The notes under the pieces: generated by a model
Told to the model about the DNA's origin: nothing
Databases searched by the model: none
Seen by the model: only the letters and a program-made list of their open reading frames with translations
Position numbers and translations under genes: made by a program
Source: Protopterus annectens
Lineage: Eukaryota; Chordata; Ceratodontiformes; Protopteridae
DNA: 64,000 nt
Direction: 5' to 3'
Assembly: GCF_019279795.1 (NCBI RefSeq)
Contig: NC_056744.1
Coordinates: forward strand, 1,506,753,545-1,506,817,544
In this document: in pieces, positions 45,440 to 56,800 of the stretch
How the letters are laid out: every line of letters begins with the position of its first letter
Position numbering within the stretch: position 1 is the stretch's first letter

Positions 45440-47570
45440 CCCTTAGCTAGATGTCAGAAAGCATGGACTATGCAATCACAAATAAAAACAGGACCCTCTC
45501 CACAAAGGGAAAGTGGCCTGTCTGGTGGACCCCAGCCATAAACAAACTGTATGACAGATGAGGGTTACTAATGCAAGACAGAGCTACATCTCCAAAAGGG
45601 AAGACAGCTGTGATCAGCACTAGTAGAAAGCTACATTATCTCATAAAGACATGCAAGGTCAACTTGGGGACATAAATCACCAAAGACAATGAAGGTAACC
45701 ACACTGCTTTCTTCAGTTATGTCAGACACCTGGTTGGGAACCCTCAGATATGCTCAGAGTTGGTACACAACAACATATATTCCAGTGACCTGACAGATAT
45801 TGGCAACATTCCAGCGGACAGCTTCAGTGCGATTTACCCCCTCCCTCACCCCCAAAGGAAGATAGTTATCACAGCTGTATGTAACCTCACTGTCATCATG
45901 GATGTCCATGTGAGAGCCGCACTCAGCAAAGACAAGTACACAGCATCAATGGGACCTGCTGGTATCCCCGGTTGCATGCTATGTGAACTCCAGAAGGAGC
46001 TGGACCCATATATACAACTGCTATTTAACCTTAGTCTTGCTACAGGATATGTACCTGAACACTGGCGTACGGCAACAGTGGTCCCACTCCACAAAGGAGA
46101 TGCCTCCACAGACCATGGCAACTACCACCACACAAGCTTAACCAGCCTTGTCTGCAAAGCTATGGGAAGAGTCATTATGGAGCTCTTACACAGAGACATT
46201 GCTGACCTACGGACCCTTGTTCTCACCCAGTTCAGCTTTGTACAGGGCAGATCCTGCCTTTTGCACCTAGTTGACTACTATGAAACTGTCAGTAGGGCCA
46301 TCGATGAGGGCTACGCAGTCCACACAGCCTACCTGCACTTGGCTAAGGCCTGTGACACAATACCCCACTCAGGCATCATAGCCAAGCTCAACAGCTGACA
46401 TATAACAGCATATGTCACAGGATAGGTTGCAAAATGGCTAAGAAACAGAACCCATAAAGTCAACATTGCAGGTGCCTTGTCAGATTCGAAGCCAGTCACA
46501 GGTGGTGTCCCACAAGGATGTGTCCTGGGACCCTCTTAATTGGTATTTACTTTTCAGATGTGAAAGCAAACATAGGAGGGTTGTGGCTGACAAAGTTTGC
46601 AGATGACTGCAACCTAGGCACCATAGTGAATACATCAGCCGGCACACACATCCTGCAGAATGCCGTCACAAAGGCGGATAGCTGGTGCCAGACGCATGGC
46701 CTGAAACTGAATGCAACTGATGTGTATTCATCCCTTTTGGGAGGAACAAAGTACCCACAGATCAATACATAGACAGCAACCCACTGAGCACAGAAAACAA
46801 ATCAGACACCTGGGGACACATGTAGATAGTGACATCTCTTTTGACAGCCCTGTTGCCAAAGTGGCTAGGAAGACTTTCTATCTTGCCCACCTTATCATGG
46901 AGGGTTTTTCATCCAGATCATAGGAGGTCATTGTTCCACTATCCTTCTCCCTTATCAGGCCCATGATTGAATACAAAGCCCCATATGGTATGTACCTCAA
47001 CCAGTGCTTGCAACAGCTGGAGAGACCCCAAACGTACCTACCATGAAGATCAAGGGTCTTCAACACATGTCATACGCTTCCAGAATAGAGGAAATCCAGC
47101 TTTTTTCAGTGTCATACCGCATACTTACAGGTGACCTATGCCTGACATACAAGACCATGTCCAATCAGGATTTGGTGGACATGCTCCACTGCAAGCAATC
47201 CAAATCCACCAGAGCCATGAGAGCTGAGGATTTGAACCTCAGCACATACATGTATAGGACATGCTGGAGGGACAGAGTCATAACTCAGAGGCATCTCACA
47301 CTCTAGCAGAGTATCCCAGTTCATGTTAGACAGAGTCCCTCACTGACTCTCTTCAGGAGACATCTGGACAACTGGCACAGTCCTGTTATTCAATTACGTA
47401 AGGGGGTCATAATGTGTCACTACTAAGTCAGAGGCACAATATTCAGAATCTATTCTGTACACTTATTACCACTATAAGGGGTGGCAATAGCCATATCACT
47501 ATGGCTAGGCTTATACATGCACTAGGGCAGATAGCCTAGTAGTAAACTATGACACTATGAAACACTGGTG
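45440..47570 (+). pseudogene. CR1-type LINE copy (linker, RT, 3' end)
   Basis: One long open piece (45760-46398) gives NTSMGPAGIPGCML-like text, then YVPEHWRTATVVPLHKGDAS, VQGRSCLLHLVDYYETV and TAYLHLAKACDTIPH. A frameshift precedes GVPQGCVLGPS, and FADDCNLGTIVNTSAGT follows with the catalytic Asp pair. The 3' end at 47395-47570 has GTCAGAGGCACAATATT and decayed CTATGA repeats. Confidence 0.87.
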
Positions 47571-47679
47571 TATGTGTAGGTATTGTCAGTCAAGCACTAT
47601 GATGTGGTTTGGGGGGCTTGATATCTCCCTGTATTCCAACATTGTTTTGTCTATTCCTTCTAGCATGTCTAGGGATCAG

Positions 47680-48600
47680 TTGCTAGTGTCCTCTCCTGCT
47701 CAGCTGGTGAACCTGGGAATATTGAGGCAATGTTACACTTGCCTCATGTACACTGACAACCCTCTCCTTCTCCCATACAACACACATACATGTGAGAGAT
47801 GCAACTATATAGCCAAAGTGGAGGCTGAGCTCTCCCAACATAGGACTAGCAAGACCAGAGAGAAGGTGAAGGTAACCACACACATCACAAACCCAGTCTC
47901 ACATGGCACTATCACAACTTAAAATCATACACATAGACACACAAAGACATACTTGGAGGCTCTGATCAGAATTCTACCAAAACGGCAGTGGCCACCACAG
48001 CAGACACTCACACAACTGCCTCCACAGGGCACAGCACATGCAACACATTGACCACAGAGTTGGTGTGCCAAACAGTCACAGCCCTTAAGGCCAAACACAA
48101 TGCCAGACACACTTGTCATAGGTGACTCCATAGTCAGACACACTGACGTCCCGCTCACCAGATCGAGTATGGAGGAGGTCACAGTAAGCTGCCTATCGGG
48201 CACTGGAATCCACCACATAATGCAAGCACTCAGGTCACTCAACTGCAAGTACAAGTCTGACCCAGTCATTATCCATGCTGGTGTGAACGACCTGAGATGT
48301 ACCTCCTTGGACTACATGGAAAGAGACATAGAGGATCCCTCTGATTATGTAGGCCAGGCAGGTATGACCCTGACCTTGAGCAGTATCCTACCTTCACCAA
48401 GTATGATGCCACATAAACAGAGACAAGATGATCAGCTGTAATAATTTGCTTAAACTATGGTGTCATTCAAAGGGGGTCCAATGTCTGTCTGCCTGGGATG
48501 ACATGCTGGACAGGCCATGCTGATTTGCAAGGGACGGCTTGCACCTGTCACCCCTGGGCTTCTGGATTTCGGCTGATGCTCTTGCCACCCCCATTGTGCC
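47680..48600 (+). pseudogene. CR1-type ORF1: zinc-finger-like region and SGNH esterase
   Basis: CYTC...CERC (about 47735-47805) forms a two-pair Cys region. The esterase has GDSIVRH with the nucleophilic Ser (about 48120), IIHAGVNDLR (about 48270) and, after a frameshift, DGLHLSPLGF (about 48535) with the Asp-His pair. These are blocks I, III and V of SGNH hydrolases. CR1-clade LINEs are known to encode this domain in ORF1. Stops near 47920, 48040 and 48440 break it. Confidence 0.82.
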
Positions 48601-50892
48601 TTTTTATGCAAGATTCAGATTCTACACCTACCACCCTAGAACACAGAAAAGGAAAGACACTAAGGGTAATGCTGCTCAATGCCAGAGGTCTCAACCTCAA
48701 GCTGCACACACTCGATGCCCTTCTCAGTATGTAGCACATTGATGTCTGTGCTGTGCCTGAAACCTGGTTCACAGCTTCTGACAGCACCCCGGCACTATCG
48801 GGTGTTACCTCATATCATGCATTTCGGCACCGGAATCCGGACAACACCAAGACAGGAGGGTGGGTGTCCATATTCATCAAGGACACCCTCACCTCGAGGT
48901 TGGTGGCAACACACGATGCTTCGGAGACCACCCAGGTGCCAGTAACCGTAGGCAAGACTGCTCTGCAGTTTGCAGCATGTTACATGCCACCCTCTCAAAC
49001 TCAGGTACCTCACACAGCTGTCCTGAAAACACTGGAGGGGATATATGTATCTCCAAACACCATCCTACTGGGTGATTCCAACTATCCAAATATAGACTGG
49101 GATCACTAATCAAGCCACAACACTCTAACACAAAGGTTCCAAGAGTTCATACACTCAAATGCCATGGAACAACTGGTCACCATCCCCACAAGTGGAGACA
49201 ACATACTAGAACTCATCATCACGAACATGGGGTCACACTGTTCAACACCAGAAGTATACCCATCATTGGTGAGATCAGATCATGGACTAATCTCAGTGGG
49301 AGTCCACATCCCACCCACACCCCAGATAGAAAAACAAACAGTGAAGACCTTCTCAGATGCCGACTTCACATTTCTATGGACTGGTGTGGTCTCTTTCAAG
49401 GCCCCTAAGCCAGCGGACACCATTACCCAAGCCGCTGTATCACTTACAAATGCCTTCTACCAGCACCTCCAGGACTGCATGGATCAGGCAATCCCAAACA
49501 AGACAAAGACTCTTTGTACCACAGGCAAGCATCCAGTCTGGTGGACCCTAGCCATAAACAAGCTCTACAACAGAAGGAAGGAGCTACTACAAGATAGAGC
49601 GAAATCCGTAGCGAAATCCGTAGAAGGGAAGACACCCCTGCTCATTATGAGTAAAACACTGGGTTCCCCCATACAATCATCCAAGGCGAGTTTTGAGAGT
49701 AAACCCACTCAGGACTCAAGGGACAATCATGAGGCCTTTTTTACCTATGTTTGAAACCTGGGAGGGAATGCCCAGATATGCTCGGAATTAGTTCGGAATG
49801 ATGTAAATATCACTGAACCTACAGACATTGCCAACATACTGGCTGACAGGTTCAGTGCAGATTTCTCCCCCCCCCAACTGGAGGGGTATCTACACCAGAG
49901 GATTGTAGCCCCCCAAACATCTCCAATGCTGGGGTGAGAACTGCTCTATCCAAGGCGGAAAACACTTTATCCATGGGACCAGATGGTGTCCCCAGTTGTG
50001 TGCTCCATGAACTCAATGAGGAATTACACCCGCAGTTGGGGCAGCTGTTTAATCTTAGCCTCACCTCAGGATATGTGCCCAAGGAGTGGCATACAGCAAT
50101 GGTGGACCCACTTCACAAAGGAGGTGCCTCCACCAACCCCGGAAACTACCATCCCATCAGCTTGACAAGCCTGTTCTGCTAAGCTATGGAGAGGATCATA
50201 ATGGGAATAATACATGAAGACATAGGGGACTTGGAGACATTGGATCCAATCCAGTTTGGCTTTGTCAAGGGCAGATCATGCCTTTTAAACTTGGTTGACG
50301 TTTTCAAGACAGTCACCCAGGCCATTGACGTGGGCAAGGCAGTCCACACAGCCTACCTTGACCTGGCAAAGGCTTTCAACACAATACCCCACTCAGGTAT
50401 CATTGAAAACATCACCAGCTTAATTGTGAACCCATACATCACAGCATGGGTTGCAAACTGGCTAAGTGACAGAACACACAGGGTCAAAGTTGCTGGTGCC
50501 ATGTCACACTCCAGAGCTGTCACAAGTGGTGTCCCACAGGGCTCAGTCCTGGGCCCACATTTGTTCAGCATCTACTTTTCAGAAGTACGAGCAAACACAG
50601 GAGGATTATGGCTGACAAAGTTTGAAGATGACTGCAAACTGCGAACCATAGTTGGAAACCCATCTGACACAGACATCCTTCAGAAGGGTCTCATAGTCAC
50701 AGATAACTGGTGCCAGAGCTATGACCTTACGTTAAACGCTAAACAATGCATAGTCATACCCTTCGGGAACAACAGGGTTACGCCTAGTTCCCATCTAGGT
50801 GGCAATCCTCTAAGCACAGAAGAGGTTATCAGGGTCCTGGGCACCCAGGTTGACAGTAATATTTCGTTTGACACTCACGTTGCCAGAGTAGG
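48600..50892 (+). pseudogene. CR1-type ORF2: APE endonuclease and reverse transcriptase
   Basis: The endonuclease begins LRVMLLNARGLNLKLHTLDALL (stop at 48735), then PETWFTASD, YMPPSQTQVPH, ILLGDSNYPNIDW and VRSDHGLISV. The linker has VWWTLAINKLYNRRKELL. RT blocks are SMGPDGVPSCVLHE, FGFVKGRSCLLNLVDVF, TAYLDLAKAFNTIPHSG and GVPQGSVLGPHLF. The catalytic motif reads FEDD instead of FADD. At least four stops or frameshifts and the 3' truncation make it dead. Confidence 0.9.
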
Positions 50893-51336
50893 CCTGGGGC
50901 AGTTCCTGCTATTAGGACAGAAGTGTGACCTGGTAGTGTCAGGGTGCTGATGTGGGCTTTGACCCTGTTTTCTATTACAGCACTGGAATCTACATTCTCT
51001 ATACTGTGTGCGTTTACACTGCACGCATTTATACTTCTGGCATTGGGTAGCATTACATCTAGGTTACTATCACTTGTGGTACCTATGAGGTAGGATTGTG
51101 TTTTTTGTGGTTTATGATAGGTGAGGGTGGATGTTAGTCGGGTCCTCAGGTGTGCATATGGTACATGGTATTACATTACTTAACACATGGCATTCATGCC
51201 TCAGGTGGTGCTGCAGGGCTGCCTCTGTCGGATGCACATACTACACTCCCTGTACATGTTTGGAAGCAGGTTGTGTCATGTTAGGCATCCCTGTTACTAT
51301 ATGAGTGAGTCAGAGCGGGTATCAGTCCCAGTGTTC
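50893..51336. other. 3' flank of the transposase gene
   Basis: Element A sequence of about 440 bp between the CR1 break and the transposase stop codon. No poly(A) signal for the minus-strand transcript was seen with certainty. Confidence 0.45.
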
Positions 51337-52488
51337 CTACTGACCAAGTGTATGTGCTATGCGTTGCCTCTTTGCCAAGGCCAGGGCATACTGGGCACGC
51401 CTCCTTCTGCCTACTGGGACAAGGTCAGGTTGTTCCTCCTCCGAGTCACCCTCTGCCTGTGGTGGCCTTGGCAATGGTGGGGGGATGTTAGGCCCAGCCC
51501 TGTGCTGGTCCTGCTGCAGCTGTTTCCGCAGGATCATATTATGTAGCATAGCACATATCATGACCATTTGGGTACATGTAGTTGGTGTGTACTGCAAGGC
51601 TCCACCAGATGTGTCCAGACACCGGAACCGTGACTTGAGCAGCCCAAACACACGCTCTATGACATTACGTATTTGTGCGTGTGCGTCATTATGGCATACC
51701 TGTTCAGGTGTGTGTGCATTTCTGATGGGTGTCATCAGCCACGGCTCAAGTGCATAACCTGCATCCCCCACTAGGTGTCCGTGTGGGAAGTCCCCACTGG
51801 CAAATGATTGGTACAGCTGCGTCAGATGCCAGATGTGGGAATCGTGGTAGCTCCCAGGGCAGCCAGCACACACATTCATTATTATGCCCTGGGCATCACA
51901 CATGACCTGGCAGTTGATGGAGGGGTATCCCTTGCGGTTAATGTAGACTCTACCCCGCTCACCAGCTGGTGCTTTGATGTGTACGTGTGTGCAGTCTATT
52001 GCACCCAGCACCTCAGGGTATCCCGCTATTTGCTGGAAGAGACGCATATTGCTGGCCACAACCTCACGGTCATTAGGGACATATATATGATCACCGACAT
52101 GTGCTGACATGGCATCCAGGAACTGGTGCAGTACCCTGGAGGCTGATGCCTGTGATATCCCCATCATATCACCAGTTGGTCTCTGGAAGGTACCTGTTGC
52201 TAGTATTCTTAGGCCAACACATACCTTGGTTTCCACTGGGATGGGTTCCCCTCTGTTGGTTCTGTGTGTGAGATGTGGCCTGCACAGCTCAACAATCTGC
52301 TGCAGAAGGTCTCTGTCCACTCTGTAGCGCTCTACTATCTCCAGCTCATGTAACCCATGGTAGGTGACCCTGGGCCTGTATACTCTTCTCCTTCTCCTCA
52401 CTCTGGGTTGTCTGTCAGCATCTGCATTGACACCACCCTCACCAATTCGCATTTGCCTGATTATAACAGCTATGGCAGCCCCTAGCAT
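51337..52488 (-). CDS. PIF/Harbinger transposase (HARBI1-like), intact
   Basis: A complete 383-residue frame from ATG (52488) to TAG with no break. Residues 31-35 are a basic patch. Residues 86-128 form a helix-turn-helix region (ETKVCVGLRILATGTFQRPT, GISQASASRVLHQFLDAM). The DDE domain has Asp165 (GAIDCTHVHI), Asp242 (GDAGYALEPWLMTPI) and Glu278 (NVIERVFGLLKSRF), 35 residues after Asp242. PGSYHDSHIW (211-220) is the family's HDS block. The C-terminus has an acidic run, then RRRR and LAKRQR, likely nuclear signals. Length fits HARBI1-type transposases (about 350-400 aa). It is the only undamaged ORF of a mobile element in the window. It lies 1.4 kb from the right terminus, transcribed inward, opposite to the Myb-like genes. 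Confidence 0.96.
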   Translation of the reverse strand: MLGAAIAVIIRQMRIGEGGVNADADRQPRVRRRRRVYRPRVTYHGLHELEIVERYRVDRDLLQQIVELCRPHLTHRTNRGEPIPVETKVCVGLRILATGTFQRPTGDMMGISQASASRVLHQFLDAMSAHVGDHIYVPNDREVVASNMRLFQQIAGYPEVLGAIDCTHVHIKAPAGERGRVYINRKGYPSINCQVMCDAQGIIMNVCAGCPGSYHDSHIWHLTQLYQSFASGDFPHGHLVGDAGYALEPWLMTPIRNAHTPEQVCHNDAHAQIRNVIERVFGLLKSRFRCLDTSGGALQYTPTTCTQMVMICAMLHNMILRKQLQQDQHRAGPNIPPPLPRPPQAEGDSEEEQPDLVPVGRRRRAQYALALAKRQRIAHTLGQ

Positions 52489-53267
52489 TTCTGCTCTGAG
52501 TTCAGCTTTTTTCAGTTTTCAATTCTGATAGCTTACTTTCTTGCAGTATCTCTTGTGAGAAACACCCTGCACTGCTCTTTGCAGTGTTTTAAGTGCTGGG
52601 TTAGGCTTCTAGTCTGCCTGCATAATTGCCTGCTTCCAATTGTTTCCACCAATTAACTCCAGCAGTATTCCCTGGCAGTTCCCTAGTATTTTGGTTTTCC
52701 CTGTTTCCTCTCTGTTTCCTGAAGGGGAGCAATGTGCACACCAGCTCAAACTCGCTCACAGTCACTTAAACGCACGCACACATCCCTACACGGTGTTACA
52801 CGCGTGCACACATCCTTACACGGTGTGAACTAGGCTGATTCATGTTAAACGCGCCCACACTGCCTTAAACTCGTGCACGCCCGCGCAAACCGTTGTAAAC
52901 GGTTTGCAACATGCTCCCACATGTTGAACCTGCCTTACACGCGCGCACACGCGCGCATGCACGTATATAAAGAAACTTTGAGTGTAGGGACAGTGTAAAC
53001 CTGCCATTTCTTGACTTTCCTAGTGTTCTGTTGGGACACACCTCCCTCCCTGAAGTCTGTCTGTCATCTTTCACCTTACATTGCCCTCCAATCTGGTACA
53101 TTTGTATCTATCCTTCCCCCCTGTGATGTCACCTACCTCTTACTCTGTTCCTCCCCCTTCTCTAACTCTTACACTACTCAGAAAGTGCTCATTACCTATG
53201 TGGCAGTGTGATTCAGTATTGTGACCCTCATTTACATAGGATTGCCTAGTAATGACTAGTTACATGT
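52489..53267. other. Upstream region of the transposase, right arm of element A
   Basis: No ORF. It holds a run of CACAC/GCGCGC-type words at 52930-52962 (alternating purine-pyrimidine) and repeated TTACACG.G.GCACACATCC at about 52790-52825. A TATATAAAG at 52964 points away from the transposase. The minus-strand promoter is not obvious. Confidence 0.45.
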
Positions 53268-53500
53268 CTTACACGGAGCTTCCCCCCCTTGACAACCACT
53301 AAACGGAGGCCATATTGTTTTTGGTCTGCAAGTCCCTCCATTGACATTCCATGTAATACATAAATCCCACAATTGTGGGCTTATAAGCTTCGGTTTTTAG
53401 TTTTAGGTAGCGCACCCGTTTGCGTGGTGTGCGCTGTTAAACCTAAAATCCCGTGAAAAAAAAAAAAAAGTTATATAATATATTTTTGCAACACTTTTTC

Positions 53501-53532
53501 ATGCCAATGGCCACATATTTGGCCATTGGCAT
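53501..53532. repeat. Stem-loop 1 in right arm
   Basis: ATGCCAATGGCC (53501-53512) pairs perfectly with GGCCATTGGCAT (53521-53532) across 8 nt. Confidence 0.85.
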
Positions 53533-53590
53533 GCTTAATGAAACAAATGCACCCTTTATTTGGAGCTGACATAGCTCCGTTTTTAATTTT

Positions 53591-53629
53591 GCAGAAATGT
53601 ACTCAGTTGTCAGCTGAGTACATTTCTGC
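53591..53629. repeat. Stem-loop 2 in right arm
   Basis: GCAGAAATGTACTCAG (53591-53606) pairs perfectly with CTGAGTACATTTCTGC (53614-53629) across 7 nt. Confidence 0.87.
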
Positions 53630-53667
53630 AACACGTCCATTACGGACTGGTTTCTGCTTCGTGGATC

Positions 53668-53717
53668 GCTCAGATACCTCATTTGCATATCTTTGAGCTG
53701 CAAATGAGGTATTGAGC
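53668..53717. repeat. Stem-loop 3 in right arm
   Basis: ATACCTCATTTGCA (53674-53687) pairs with TGCAAATGAGGTAT (53699-53712). The stem extends by GCTCA/TGAGC past a one-base bulge. Confidence 0.85.
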
Positions 53718-53836
53718 ATTTCCACGCCCAGTCCATGTAAGAGATGTGTTAGCTGTCTCTTACACGGAGATTTGGGCTGTTCCTGAATCGGGAGGCTTAC
53801 ACGGAGGCTTACACTACTCTTGAACTCCGTGTAAGC

Positions 53837-53853
53837 CTTCCTGAATCTGGCCC
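53837..53853 (-). repeat. Right terminal inverted repeat of element A
   Basis: CTTCCTGAATCTGGCCC is the exact complement of the left terminus. A partial echo (TCCTGAATCGGGAGGCTTAC) lies just inside at 53781. Confidence 0.88.
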
Positions 53854-53856
53854 ATA
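53854..53856. repeat. Right target-site duplication ATA of element A
   Basis: Matches 24336-24338. Confidence 0.7.
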
Positions 53857-56800
53857 ATGTAATTTGCATCTCAATAGCATTTTATATAGCTTTTTCTTTA
53901 TCACAAATAATATCTGACAAGCCTTATACATAGCACAAATAATTTTAAATTTTATATGTAAATTTTGCTCATCTTGAATATTAGATACAAATTCTTTAGA
54001 AGTTCTGATAAGGACATTTGAAGCATTAAATGTTACTTTCATTTACATCACACATGTATAGTTAACATTGATCACTCTATCATATTATTTGATGCATCAA
54101 TAAAGATGGTTAAAGAAAAATAAATCACAGAGGTTAGCAGGCCAGTATGGACATACAAGCAAAGTTGATCTTGCAGGCATTAAGGGGGTTTGATATCCCT
54201 GCTAGAGGTTGCCTGCAAGATCCATCTTGTTTTGATATGAAGGGGATGAGAAGATACTGACATGTTTTTTTATACCTTTAATGTGTATTTCGTGCCCAAG
54301 ATGAGGATAACTGTAGCATCTAGAATGAGCAGGGGAATGTTTCTAAATGATGTATCAGCTAAACTAGACTCCATGTATATGTTTCGCTTAGTACTCATGT
54401 AAAAGGCAATGATGTGGAATATGGAGCAGATTAAAGGTTGTTATGAATAATGGATTCCAGGAGCATTCCAGGGGCATAGTAGCTGCATGAGGAGAACAGG
54501 GATATCGCAAGGATCTAGTGATATATGTTTCTGACAGAAGAAAATATATGACAATTTTGTTTTTACTCTGGCCAGAAAATGTCATTGTAACTTTTAATGA
54601 ACAGATGTCCACTTGATCTTACAGGAATTCATTTTGAAGTTGACAAAGTGATTGATGATATTAATGACTCATATTATTTGTTTTGTAACTTTTCTGAACT
54701 CCATCTGCTAATTTACATCAATTTAAATGTTTTTATGTATAATGTTTGTAATTGCAGTTCTTTCAATGGGGTCTGTAATGTATAATGTTTGCAACTAAAG
54801 TTGTATTAATGTGGTTTGTTTTTCATTTATACAAAAGTAAGATTGCCTGTGTCATATGGGATAATTTAATAAATATTTTTTTTGTTTATAAAAAAAAAAG
54901 AAAGATGAATACCCCCTCCAAAAAAAAAACAATGCAGAATGGAAAAACATCTTTCTTTATTACAATAAGACTAGTGCAGTCATTTTGTCTGTTTTTGACT
55001 GGGTGCTTGGATATTTATTCATACAACTCACTGCCAAGTGCTTGAGCATTCATTCAAATTCCTGACATTTTCAGTAATCCTCCAAATGGTTACAGTTTAA
55101 GAGGATAGGTATGATGCTTTCCTTTCTGCTTTTGTTGTATTTGCAGGAGTGCAGGAGAATGTGCTATATCTTTACATTTTTTTGTCATATTTTCCTCTGA
55201 TGTGGCACAATTTAAAATGGACTAATTCATGGTAGTTATGAGTTAAGTCCAGTTAGCAATTTTAGGAGGAGAGGTGAGTGAGGCAAAAGTCCGTGTAGCA
55301 CTCATTGCAGATTATGAAGATTAATGGCAGTTTTCTTATGAATGTTGATTACTGTCATATTGTTGTTGGTTGGATCTGTTGAGTTAGTGTTAGGAGAAGG
55401 AAATTAAGAGGTGGTCAGGGGTTAGAGTTGCCCTTGAGAAAAATGCACTTGGATGCAGTAGTACAATTTTGTATGGAAGGTGGCTTGATGGCTGGATTGA
55501 CTCTCAAAGGCTGACCATAACACAAGAGACAATTGCAAAATAAGGAGATGGATGTACAAAAGTGATAATATCATAGGATTGAGCAGGAGAATTAACAACA
55601 TTTTATGAGGATTTTTTGTGAAGTTAGGCATGGGGAGGAGGAGGAGTGATTATGGTAAAGGGAGGACAAAGGACAGAGGAGGATACTAGGTTGTTTTCAA
55701 CAGAGATGAGATAAGGGTTGGACCTGGACTTAATGAGAGTGAAGTTTCCTTCTGTGTTGGTGGCAATCATTTTAGGAGGATTGAAGGAGTAAGGGACAAA
55801 GACAGTAAAAGCAGTAAATAGGATTGGGACTGGAAAGAGAAAACTCTGAGTTTAGGAACTGAAAGAGGGTGGACAGTGTTGAGCTCTTGGGGTGGTCAAT
55901 GGGGAGCACTGATACCTCAGAGAATGCTGATCAAAGACTTACTGGGCCTAACTCTTCAGGAGGACTAATACAAGGACTGTGGAATGTGAGGTGAATAAAT
56001 AATCCTATTAAATCTTATGTGGCAAGATGCTGGGGGAGAGCAAGACTGGAAAGGGCATCATTTCAAGAAAAGAAGTTGATGAAAAAGAAGACAATAAAGT
56101 GAGAGGTCTGTAGTTATAAGGTGACAGGATTAGAATCCACTCTAGTGATGTGAAGAAATGGGTAGCTAAATTATTTAACAAGGTAACGGATTAGGTGATA
56201 GAGATTGAGAAGAATAGTACAACAAAATATTTAATGGCCAATACATTAAAAAACAAATAAAAATATATACCTTTTGATTGGTAATCTGCTCAGAAACTAA
56301 ATTAACTATTAATATGGTTTATGTTTTTAAATTTCCCATTTTAGGTTATTTTTATAGGTAAATTATTTATTGTATTGGAAACTGTCTATCACAAAGACTG
56401 TTTAATTTAATGCAGTGATGCAGTGAGTGCCTCATGGTTAATTTTATTTATTTTTACCACATTATCATATTCAACAGAAGGATCATTGTACATTTTGTTC
56501 ATTTATTTGTCTGCTGTGTGTTGTAATTGTGTACTTTTGTTATTTATATCAGAAGTTACTCATTAATCATCCATGTCCTGTATTTGCATCTTTGTTCTTC
56601 TGCAATTTAAAAATCAGTAAAAATATTTTTGTTAAAAAAGAGAACTTTTGTACAGTGAGGCAATGGGTGATTGCTCACTGTACAGTGGAAAGACATGTTT
56701 TGATATTGGGACTGTTATATGGTCACATCGTGAGTGAGTTAGGCCTCTACTAATTAGATATTGTTGTGATTTGTATGGATTTCAATGTATCCGTAGCAAA

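Larger units (their letters stand above)
47580..50892 (+). mobile_element. Longest CR1-type LINE copy, 3'-truncated
   Basis: This copy shows both ORFs in order: a Cys-pair region, SGNH esterase, APE endonuclease and reverse transcriptase. It stops at 50892 inside the RT connection region (DTHVARV), where element A sequence resumes. All other copies can be aligned to it. Whether the break is a deletion or a junction with another insertion is not visible. Confidence 0.88.
53268..53835. repeat. Four CCGTGTAAG words in the right arm of element A
   Basis: CTTACACGG or its complement occurs at 53268-53276, 53759-53767, 53796-53804 and 53827-53835, mirroring the three exact copies in the left end. 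Clustered subterminal words are usual binding sites for transposase or its Myb-like partner. Confidence 0.65.
24339..53853. mobile_element. Giant PIF/Harbinger DNA transposon (element A), about 29.5 kb
   Basis: Termini GGGCCAGATTCAGGAAG at 24339 and its exact complement ending at 53853 form a 17-bp inverted repeat, flanked by ATA on both sides. Inside are two Myb/SANT-like genes on the plus strand and an intact HARBI1-type transposase on the minus strand, which is the gene set of PIF/Harbinger elements. Typical members are a few kb long. This one is enlarged by nested LINE copies and short-repeat arrays, by long introns and by long palindrome-rich ends. Confidence 0.85.

Noticed and set aside
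24339-53853. Captured host or viral cargo genes in the giant element
   Set aside because: Everything recognisable inside is Harbinger genes, LINE fragments or short repeats. No capsid, polymerase or host-like exon was found.
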